The notes under the pieces: model-generated
Databases searched by the model: none
The model's input: the letters and a program-made list of their open reading frames with translations, nothing else
Told to the model about the DNA's origin: nothing
Shown: positions 7,324 through 13,428 of the stretch, piece after piece
Layout: each line of letters begins with the position of its first letter
Numbering within the stretch: the stretch's first letter is position 1
Position numbers and translations under genes: made by a program
NCBI GenBank assembly: GCA_002690755.1
Contig: NZFT01000017.1
Coordinates: 13,662 to 27,089 of the forward strand
Source: Phycisphaerae bacterium
Lineage (GTDB): Bacteria > Planctomycetota > Phycisphaerae > Phycisphaerales > SM1A02
Reading direction: 5' to 3'
DNA: 13,428 nucleotides

Positions 7324-8342
7324 ACGGCGTGAACCGGATGAACGGCACCGTCTCGATCATCATCCCGGTCTACAACGAGATCGAGAATCTCGATGCGCTC
7401 CTGGAGCGGGTCGTCTCGACCTGTGAGACGCTTGCGAATCCCTCGGAGATCATCCTGGTCGACGATGGAAGCCGTGACGGCTCGACCGAACGGCTCGAGG
7501 CCGCCGCCCGGGTCTACGGAGGCCACCTGCGCGCGATCATCCTGAACCGGAACTACGGCCAGCACGCGGCGATCATCTGCGGGTTCAGCCACGCCCGAGG
7601 CGACATCGTCATCACGCTCGACGCCGATCTCCAGAATCCGCCGGAGGAGATTCCCAGGCTCGTCGAGAAGATCGAGGAAGGCAACGACGTCGTCGGCACC
7701 ATTCGCCGGAACCGACAGGACTCGTTCTTCCGCCGCAAGGCCTCGGCCTGCATCAACTGGATGGTGCGCAAGTCGACCGGGGTGGGCATGACCGACTACG
7801 GCTGCATGCTTCGGGCCTATCGACGCCCCGTGATCAACGCGATCCTGCAGTGCCGGGAACGAAGCACCTTCATCCCGGTGCTCGCCAACAGCTTCGCCAA
7901 GCGAGCGACGGAGATCGAGGTCGCCCACGCGGAGCGGGCCGCGGGCGAATCGAAGTACAGCGTGTGGAAACTGGTGAACCTCCAGTTCGACCTGCTGACC
8001 AGCATGACCACCACGCCCCTGCGACTGCTCTCGTGGGCCGGTGTCGCGATCGCCCTCGGCGGATTCGGCTTCGGACTGCTGCTGCTCGCGGGACGCTTCA
8101 TCTTCGGCACCGAATGGGCGGAGAACGGGGTGTTCACGCTCTTCGCGGTGCTCTTCATCTTCGTGGGCGCGCAATTCATCGGCATGGGCCTCCTCGGCGA
8201 GTATCTGGGACGGGTCTACCACGACGTCCGGGGCCGCCCCCGCTACTTCATCGATCGCATCGCAGGCGACTCCGGACTCGAGCGATCGACGCCCGAGCCT
8301 CGGCCCGACGGCATCGTCATCGAAACGGGAATCTCCCTATGA
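7320..8342 (+). CDS. arnC: Undecaprenyl-phosphate 4-deoxy-4-formamido-L-arabinose transferase ArnC
   Basis: Inner-membrane family 2 glycosyltransferase that moves formylated Ara4N from UDP to undecaprenyl phosphate on the cytoplasmic face. 340 aa; E. coli ArnC is slightly shorter, the difference being mainly a polar tail after residue 315. The GT-A domain has [13 protein letters not shown] (12-24), VDDGSRDGS (47-55) and the metal-binding [10 protein letters not shown] (101-110). A polyprenyl-transferase-type region [14 protein letters not shown] follows, then two C-terminal helices (about 235-260 and 269-296). The related enzymes are DPM1/GtrB-like dolichol/undecaprenyl mannosyl- or glucosyltransferases; assignment to ArnC rests on the operon and on close similarity in the central region. 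ATG 7320 overlaps the arnB stop (ATGA), with GGAGG nine bases upstream. Confidence 0.93.
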   Translation: MNGVNRMNGTVSIIIPVYNEIENLDALLERVVSTCETLANPSEIILVDDGSRDGSTERLEAAARVYGGHLRAIILNRNYGQHAAIICGFSHARGDIVITLDADLQNPPEEIPRLVEKIEEGNDVVGTIRRNRQDSFFRRKASACINWMVRKSTGVGMTDYGCMLRAYRRPVINAILQCRERSTFIPVLANSFAKRATEIEVAHAERAAGESKYSVWKLVNLQFDLLTSMTTTPLRLLSWAGVAIALGGFGFGLLLLAGRFIFGTEWAENGVFTLFAVLFIFVGAQFIGMGLLGEYLGRVYHDVRGRPRYFIDRIAGDSGLERSTPEPRPDGIVIETGISL

Positions 8343-10354
8343 AGGTCGTCCTCTTCGCATATCACGAGATCGGCGCGGCAACGCTCGAGGCCCTGCTCGC
8401 CTCGGATGCGGAGGTCCTCGCGGTCTTCACCCATCGTGACGATCCCGGTGAGGGGAACTGGTTCCGTTCGGTCGCCCGGCTCGCCTCGGAACACGGCATT
8501 CCCGTGTACGCACCGGAATCCGCGAATCATCCCCTGTGGATCGACCGGATCCGGGAGATGGCACCGGATGTGATCGTCTCCGCCCACTACCGGCGGATGA
8601 TCGGACGCGACGTCCTCGCGATCTGTCCCGAGCGCTGCTTCAATCTGCACGCCTCGATGCTTCCACGCTTCCGCGGCCGCGCCCCGATCAACTGGGTGCT
8701 GGTCGAAGGGGAGACCGAAACCGGCATCACGCTCCATCACATGACCGAAGCCGCCGACGCGGGCGACATCGTCACACAGGTGCCGGTCCCGATCGAGGAG
8801 ACGGACACCGCCGCCACCCTCACCGCGAAGCTCGTCACCGCGACCGGACCGATGCTCGCACGGATCCTTCCGAAGATCGCGGACGGCACCTTCACCGCCG
8901 TCCCCCAGCAGGGCGTTGACGCCACGACCTACCCCGGACGATCGCCCGAGGACGGGTTGATCGACTGGGCGGACGACGCCGAGCGGATCCGCAACCTGAT
9001 CCGGGCCGTGACGCATCCCTGGCCGGGCGCGTTCACGCACGCCGGCGAGCGGGAGGTCCGCATCTGGTCCGCGACCGCGATGAAGGACGACTCGGGGGAG
9101 ACGGCAGGCACCGTCCTCTCCACCGCGCCGTTGACCATCGCCTGCGGCAAGGGGACCCTTCGGATCGATGCCGGCCAGTCCCCGGACGGCGTGTGGAGCG
9201 GCGGTGATCACCTGGCGGAGGAACTGAACATCGTGGACGGGATGCGACTCGGACGCGCCGCGCCGGTCGCCACGGCCCGCCCTCGGTCGGTGCTCATCCT
9301 CGGCGTGAACGGCTTCATCGGGAGTCATCTCTCGGAACAGCTGCTCGCCGCCGGATACGAGGTCTACGGCATGGACCTCCGAGCCACCAACGTGGAACAC
9401 CTGCTCCACCGTGACGGCTTCCACTTCGTGGAAGGGGACATCTCGATCAATCGCGAGTGGGTCGAATATCACGTCCGGAAGTGCGACGTGGTCCTGCCCC
9501 TGGTGGCCATCGCGACGCCCATCGAATACGTCCGGAATCCGCTCCGCGTCTTCGAACTGGATTTCGAACAGAACCTGCGGATCGTCCGGGACTGCGTCAA
9601 GTACGGCCGACGCATCATCTTCCCCTCGACCAGCGAGGTCTACGGGATGTGCGCCGACGAATCGTTCGACGAGGATCGATCCAGCCTGGTGCTCGGTCCC
9701 ATCAACAAGCAGCGGTGGATCTACTCCTGCTCCAAGCAGCTCCTGGACCGGGTGATCTGGGCGTACGGCGCAAAGGACGATCTCGACTTCACGCTCTTCC
9801 GACCGTTCAACTGGATCGGTCCCCGGCTCGACACCCTCGACTCTGCGCGGGTCGGATCCTCGAGAGCCATCACCCAGCTCATCCTCAACCTGGTCGAGGG
9901 AACACCGATCCAGCTCGTCGACGGGGGCGAGCAGAAGCGATGCTTCACCGACGTCACCGAAGGCATCGACTGCCTCTTCAGGATGATCGACGATCGTGAC
10001 GGCCGGAGTTCCGGCCAGATCGTGAACATCGGCAATCCCGAAAACGAGGCGAGCATCCGCGAGCTCGCGGAGATGATCGTCGAGCGGTTCGACGCCCATC
10101 CGATGCGACATCGATTCCCACCCTTCGCGGGGTATCGCGTGGTCGAGAGCGGGCGGTACTACGGCAAGGGCTACCAGGACGTGCAGCACCGACGTCCTTC
10201 GATCCGGAACGCGAAGCGGATCCTCGACTGGACGCCTTCGATCTCCACCCGGGAGTCGGTCGACCGGACCGTGGACTGGTTCATCGACGACCACGTCCGT
10301 GCGATGGGCATCGAGGCCGATCCGGCGCTCCGGACCGTCGTCACCACCGCATGA
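8339..10354 (+). CDS. arnA: Bifunctional UDP-Ara4N formyltransferase / UDP-glucuronate oxidative decarboxylase ArnA
   Basis: Cytoplasmic two-domain enzyme, 671 aa (E. coli about 660). The N-terminal domain (1-305) formylates UDP-Ara4N using formyl-tetrahydrofolate; catalytic Asn102, His104 (FNLHAS) and Asp140 (EAADAGDIV) occur at the same numbers as in E. coli. The C-terminal domain (about 315-660) is a short-chain dehydrogenase that oxidises and decarboxylates UDP-glucuronate to the 4-keto-pentose for ArnB. It shows the NAD motif GVNGFIG (322-328), Ser432-Glu433 in [10 protein letters not shown], the Tyr462/Lys466 pair (YSCSK) and Arg618 in [12 protein letters not shown], matching E. coli Glu434 and Arg619 with a one-residue shift. 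The two activities are fused in the same order as in enterobacteria. Start and stop both overlap neighbouring genes as ATGA. Confidence 0.96.
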   Translation: MKVVLFAYHEIGAATLEALLASDAEVLAVFTHRDDPGEGNWFRSVARLASEHGIPVYAPESANHPLWIDRIREMAPDVIVSAHYRRMIGRDVLAICPERCFNLHASMLPRFRGRAPINWVLVEGETETGITLHHMTEAADAGDIVTQVPVPIEETDTAATLTAKLVTATGPMLARILPKIADGTFTAVPQQGVDATTYPGRSPEDGLIDWADDAERIRNLIRAVTHPWPGAFTHAGEREVRIWSATAMKDDSGETAGTVLSTAPLTIACGKGTLRIDAGQSPDGVWSGGDHLAEELNIVDGMRLGRAAPVATARPRSVLILGVNGFIGSHLSEQLLAAGYEVYGMDLRATNVEHLLHRDGFHFVEGDISINREWVEYHVRKCDVVLPLVAIATPIEYVRNPLRVFELDFEQNLRIVRDCVKYGRRIIFPSTSEVYGMCADESFDEDRSSLVLGPINKQRWIYSCSKQLLDRVIWAYGAKDDLDFTLFRPFNWIGPRLDTLDSARVGSSRAITQLILNLVEGTPIQLVDGGEQKRCFTDVTEGIDCLFRMIDDRDGRSSGQIVNIGNPENEASIRELAEMIVERFDAHPMRHRFPPFAGYRVVESGRYYGKGYQDVQHRRPSIRNAKRILDWTPSISTRESVDRTVDWFIDDHVRAMGIEADPALRTVVTTA

Positions 10355-11226
10355 GGCTCGGACTTCGCATCGACGTCGACACGTATCGCGGGACCCGCGA
10401 CGGCGTGCCGGAGCTGCTGCGGATCCTCGACGAACGTGGCATTCGGGCGACGTTCTTCCTGACCGTGGGCCCGGACAACATGGGACGACATCTTCGTCGC
10501 CTGGTGCGTCCGTCCTTCCTGTGGAAGATGCTTCGTTCCGATGCCGCCGGCATCTACGGCTGGGACATCCTGCTCCGAGGAACGCTCTGGCCGGGCCCCG
10601 TCATCCACCGTGCCCTCGGAGACCGCCTTCGGGCGATCGCCGAAGCGGGTCACGAGATCGGCATGCACGCCTGGGATCACCACCGATGGCAGGTCGCGGC
10701 CCACCGACTTCCCGCGGACGCGGTCCGGGCGGAGATTCAGCGTGCGCACGACGCGATCGGCGAGAGCGCCGGTGTCCTTCCGACCTGCACCGCGGCACCG
10801 GGATGGCGCTGCACGCCCGAACTGCTCGCGCTCCGGGAGGATTTCGGATACCGGTATGCGAGCGACTGCCGCGGTCGAGGTGTCTTCCGGCCGCCGCATG
10901 GGCCGCCCCAGATCCCCGTCAACCTGCCCACCTGGGACGAAGCGGTGGGTCACGCGGGGATCGACGACGCCAACTTCAACGCCCATGTCCTCGCCTCCAT
11001 GAATCGAGACGACTTCGACGTGCTCACCATCCACGCCGAGTCCGAGGGCGGTTGCAAGGCCCCGTTGTTCGAGGATTTCCTCGATCGCCTCGACGCGGAG
11101 GGGGGCGAAGCCTGCTCCCTCGGTGAACTGCTCCCCGACGACCCACCGCCGGGCCGGCTCCGACGCGGGAGCGTTCCCGGACGGGACGGATGGCTCGCCG
11201 TGCGAGACGACGTCGTTCTGGGATGA
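10351..11226 (+). CDS. arnD: 4-deoxy-4-formamido-L-arabinose-phosphoundecaprenol deformylase ArnD
   Basis: Metal-dependent NodB-type (CE4) deacetylase that removes the formyl group from undecaprenyl-phosphate-linked Ara4FN, committing the lipid to export. 291 aa, matching the E. coli length. The opening [17 protein letters not shown] holds the catalytic and metal aspartates Asp8/Asp10. [15 protein letters not shown] and [15 protein letters not shown] (69-83) are ArnD-specific, and the metal histidines lie in [11 protein letters not shown] (His106, His110). [15 protein letters not shown] and [14 protein letters not shown] follow as in E. coli, and the end [12 protein letters not shown] also matches. 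The start overlaps the arnA stop (ATGA). No signal peptide is present, consistent with action on the cytoplasmic side. Confidence 0.95.
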   Translation: MRLGLRIDVDTYRGTRDGVPELLRILDERGIRATFFLTVGPDNMGRHLRRLVRPSFLWKMLRSDAAGIYGWDILLRGTLWPGPVIHRALGDRLRAIAEAGHEIGMHAWDHHRWQVAAHRLPADAVRAEIQRAHDAIGESAGVLPTCTAAPGWRCTPELLALREDFGYRYASDCRGRGVFRPPHGPPQIPVNLPTWDEAVGHAGIDDANFNAHVLASMNRDDFDVLTIHAESEGGCKAPLFEDFLDRLDAEGGEACSLGELLPDDPPPGRLRRGSVPGRDGWLAVRDDVVLG

Positions 11227-12944
11227 TGCCCGGCATGTCCGAGATCCCACGATCCCCCCGACTCGAACGACTCGCGGTGCTGATGGCCGTGGCGGTGTTC
11301 ATCGGCATCTTCATCGTGCCGCTGGGACTCCGACCGATGGTGATGCCGGACGAGGGACGCTACGGGGTGATTCCCGCCGAGATGATCGAGACGGGCGAGT
11401 GGATCGTTCCGCATCTCATGGGGGTGCGGTACTTCGAGAAACCGGTGCTCGGCTACTGGATGACCGCGGCCGCATTCCTCGGGTTCGGTGAGAACGAGTT
11501 CGCGCTCCGACTCCCCGCGGCGTTGTCGACCGGACTCGCCGCGGGCATGGTGCTGCTCTTCGTCCGACGTTGGACGGCACGCTGGGACATCGCCGCGATC
11601 GCCGCGATGGTCTTCATGACTTCGGTCGAAGTCGCGATCCTCGGAACGGCCGCGATTCTCGACGCCCCCTTCGCCGCCCTGGTCACCGCGTCGATCACGT
11701 TCTTCTTCCTGGCCTGGCGGGCCACCGGACCGATTCGATTCGGCTGGCTCTTCGCCTCGGGTCTCGCCTGCGGACTCGCTTTTCTGACCAAGGGATTTCT
11801 CGCGATCGCGATTCCCGGAATCGTCCTCGCGCCCTGGTTGGCGTGGGAGCGCGACTGGAAGGCACTCTTCACCCTTCCCTGGATTCCCGGCATCGTGGCG
11901 ATCGCCACCGTTCTTCCCTGGGGAATCGCGGTGCATCTGACCGCCCCCGAGTACTGGCACTACTTCTTCTGGGTCGAACACATCAACCGTTTCACGGGCG
12001 GGGCCCGTGCCCAGCATCCGGAACCATGGTGGTACTTCGTACCGATCTTCCTGGGCGGTATGTTTCCCTGGTGTCTGACGCTCCCCTTCGCGATCGGCGG
12101 ACTTCGGCGGTTCGGTGGTTCGCCCGAGACACGACTGCTGCTGTGCTGGACCTTGATTCCGATCGTGTTCTTCTCGATCTCATCGGGAAAGCTCATGACC
12201 TACATCCTGCCGTCGTTCGCACCGGCGGCGATGCTCCTGGCCGTGGGCCTGGTCACCTACTTCAAAGGCGCACCCGGCAAGCGCACCCACGGGGAATGGC
12301 TCCTGATCCCGCTCGGTGGGATCCTCCTCCTGCTGACGCCGTTCATGCCCATCGATCCATCGATTGGAAGCGCTTGGGAGGACGGCGGGGAATGGCGACT
12401 GGCGATCCTCGCCACCGCGCTCCTGGTGTGGGGACTCTTCGATCGGGTCTCCCAACGCACCTTCGATCCCGCCGAGCGGGTCCTGCTGGGCTGCCTCGGA
12501 CCGGCGCTGGTGTTCGCCGTGGCACCCGCCTGTCTTCCCACCGGATGGATGAAGATCTCCAAGGCGCCCGTCGCCTGGCTCGACACGATGGAGCCGATCG
12601 CATCCCGAAGCGTGGTGCTGGCGAGGGCGTCGACCATCCACGGCGCCGGCTGGGCCTGGCCGGATGCGGAGATCCGGTTGCTCGGGAGTGCCGGGGAACT
12701 CACCTGGGGCGTCGAGAACTTCGAGGAGCATGCCGAATGGCACGTGGTCGAAGACGAGCTTCTCGGCGTGCTTGGAACCGCGACCATCGACCATCCGGTG
12801 CTGGTGCTCACCGACCGCCCGGAGGAACAGCGGACCTGGCTTGAAGCGACCGTCGACGCGGCCGGGCTTCCCCGGCCCGCCTACCGGTCCGGACGGGACG
12901 TCCTGATCGCGGTCTGGCCGAAAGAAGCCCTCGAAGCGGACTGA
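11223..12944 (+). CDS. arnT: Undecaprenyl phosphate-alpha-4-amino-4-deoxy-L-arabinose arabinosyl transferase ArnT
   Basis: Multi-helix inner-membrane transferase (PMT/GT83 family) that moves Ara4N from undecaprenyl phosphate to lipid A on the periplasmic side. 573 aa, slightly longer than the 550 of E. coli. Asp43-Glu44 in MPDEGRYG forms the acidic first-loop motif, and GEWIVPHLMGVRYFEKPVLG follows as in known ArnT. Further conserved blocks are LTKGFLAIAIPG, HINRFTGGARAQHPEPWWY and SISSGKLMTYILPSFAPAA. The helices end near residue 435, and a soluble periplasmic domain makes up the C-terminus. Three in-frame ATGs (11223, 11226, 11235) are possible; 11223 is chosen because it overlaps the arnD stop. 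No arnE or arnF gene follows. Confidence 0.95.
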   Translation: MMPGMSEIPRSPRLERLAVLMAVAVFIGIFIVPLGLRPMVMPDEGRYGVIPAEMIETGEWIVPHLMGVRYFEKPVLGYWMTAAAFLGFGENEFALRLPAALSTGLAAGMVLLFVRRWTARWDIAAIAAMVFMTSVEVAILGTAAILDAPFAALVTASITFFFLAWRATGPIRFGWLFASGLACGLAFLTKGFLAIAIPGIVLAPWLAWERDWKALFTLPWIPGIVAIATVLPWGIAVHLTAPEYWHYFFWVEHINRFTGGARAQHPEPWWYFVPIFLGGMFPWCLTLPFAIGGLRRFGGSPETRLLLCWTLIPIVFFSISSGKLMTYILPSFAPAAMLLAVGLVTYFKGAPGKRTHGEWLLIPLGGILLLLTPFMPIDPSIGSAWEDGGEWRLAILATALLVWGLFDRVSQRTFDPAERVLLGCLGPALVFAVAPACLPTGWMKISKAPVAWLDTMEPIASRSVVLARASTIHGAGWAWPDAEIRLLGSAGELTWGVENFEEHAEWHVVEDELLGVLGTATIDHPVLVLTDRPEEQRTWLEATVDAAGLPRPAYRSGRDVLIAVWPKEALEAD

Positions 12945-12958
12945 GGACGGCGTGATCC

Positions 12959-12996
12959 GGGAGCAGATCCCCCCAGGGCCCTGGAAGGGGGCTCCG
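12959..12996 (+). terminator. GC-rich hairpin after arnT, possible terminator
   Basis: GGAGC (12960-12964) pairs with GCTCC (12991-12995), and inside it a C-run (12969-12974) faces a G-run (12987-12991), with a further AGGGCCCT palindrome at the loop. It starts 15 bases after the arnT stop, where a terminator is expected. No T-run follows, so termination strength is uncertain. The rest of 12945-13096 holds only the leader of the next gene. Confidence 0.4.
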
Positions 12997-13096
12997 GGCG
13001 ACCTTGAACTGGTTTGAATCGGAAGAAAGATCCCCGACGAAGCCGATTCCGACCGAGACCTGTCGCGCCTCCAAATCTTGTCAAAGGAACGGGACC

Positions 13097-13428
13097 ATGA
13101 CTCCGAATCGATCGAACACCTCTCGTCGCTGGACCGCCGCCCTCGCCGGCACCGCCGCTGCGATCTCCGGCGCCTTCGTCTCTGCGACGGCCGTCGCCGA
13201 CGTCGGAAACATCCCGGAGACCGCGGTCGCCAGCGGCCGGCTCGACACGCTCGTCGCCGCGGTGCAGGCCGCCGGCCTCGCCGAGGCACTTTCGGGTCCC
13301 GGACCGCTGACCGTCTTCGCTCCCACCGACGCGGCGTTCGCCCGCCTCGGTGAGGAGAATGTTGCCGGCCTTGACGTCGCGGTGGATGATCTGCTGCACC
13401 GTGTGCAAATAGTGCAGCCCGCGCAGCG
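13097..13428 (+). CDS. Fasciclin (FAS1) domain secreted protein, 3' truncated and probably chimeric after ~13350
   Basis: ATG 13097 has AAAGGA nine bases upstream. The first 34 residues are a secretion signal (RR at 10-11, a long Ala/Gly-rich hydrophobic stretch, cleavage expected after AVA at 32-34). A FAS1 domain begins next: [20 protein letters not shown] (38-57), then the H1 box [14 protein letters not shown] (71-84). FAS1 proteins are extracellular adhesion or surface proteins; a specific role cannot be given. After about residue 84 the translation no longer resembles FAS1 (the usual later part with a YHVV-type strand is missing), because the DNA there reads as a kinase on the other strand. 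The frame stays open to the edge only by chance, so only 13097 to about 13350 should be trusted. Confidence 0.75.
   Translation, partial: MTPNRSNTSRRWTAALAGTAAAISGAFVSATAVADVGNIPETAVASGRLDTLVAAVQAAGLAEALSGPGPLTVFAPTDAAFARLGEENVAGLDVAVDDLLHRVQIVQPAQ
13346..13426 (-). other. Fragment of a eukaryotic-type (Ste20-like) Ser/Thr kinase catalytic loop; probable chimeric join
   Basis: From 13426 leftwards the minus strand encodes 27 residues that match kinase subdomain VIb: LRGLHYLH, then [15 protein letters not shown], with the catalytic Asp, Lys and Asn of HRDxKxxN all present. The [11 protein letters not shown] form is characteristic of Ste20/MAP4K-type kinases of eukaryotes; bacterial Hanks kinases usually read HRDLKPxN. 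The kinase reading stops where the fasciclin H1 region begins (about 13345-13357), so the expected DFG segment never appears. The two genes cannot both be intact here, and the stretch is best treated as foreign sequence joined to the contig end. Confidence 0.7.

Noticed and set aside
12945..13096. arnE/arnF or a small membrane protein after arnT
   Set aside because: The 152-base gap is too short, has a terminator-like hairpin, and no frame encodes hydrophobic helices.
12881..13408. A 175-codon minus-strand frame that begins with the kinase catalytic loop
   Set aside because: Only the first ~27 residues look like a kinase; the rest is the reverse of the fasciclin gene and arnT end. Kept only as a short fragment.
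1..13428. tRNA or rRNA genes, CRISPR arrays, insertion sequences, integrases
   Set aside because: None seen. Nearly all bases are taken up by recognised genes, and the few gaps of 37-216 bases contain no such structures.

Overview
The window is GC-rich, tightly packed bacterial DNA with an outer-membrane (diderm) gene repertoire. The composition, the flippase-like protein with a large insert after its first membrane helix, the DUF721/DciA protein and the MntR type together suggest a planctomycete, possibly Phycisphaerae. That placement is an impression from the proteins, since no marker gene is present. Both ends cut through genes, so this looks like a whole contig or a slice of one.

Left part (1-3279): a divergent metal-uptake locus. 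On the minus strand a TroA-type metal-binding lipoprotein, an ABC ATPase and an ABC-3 membrane permease (cut by the left edge) form a translationally coupled operon. Facing away on the plus strand is an MntR regulator with every manganese ligand conserved. Two tandem 16-bp palindromes lie between them and fit an MntR operator that would control both directions.

Middle (3281-6091): a minus-strand DUF721/DciA-like protein converges on mntR with one base between the stop codons. A plus-strand ABC ATPase with no permease or binding protein nearby follows, then a flippase-like (LPG_synthase_TM, UPF0104) membrane protein.

Right part (6148-12944): a complete arnB-arnC-arnA-arnD-arnT operon in the same order as in enterobacteria, with all four junctions overlapping as ATGA. 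These enzymes convert UDP-glucuronate to UDP-4-amino-4-deoxy-L-arabinose (Ara4N), formylate it, load it on undecaprenyl phosphate, deformylate it and transfer it to lipid A, the modification behind polymyxin resistance. The usual arnE/arnF flippase genes are missing. The flippase-like gene immediately upstream of arnB is a candidate substitute. The UDP-glucose dehydrogenase that feeds the pathway is not in the window.

Right end (13097-13428): a secreted fasciclin (FAS1) protein begins normally. From about 13345-13360 the DNA instead encodes, on the minus strand, the catalytic loop of a Ste20-like Ser/Thr kinase of eukaryotic type. The last ~75 bases therefore look like a chimeric join rather than real neighbouring sequence.
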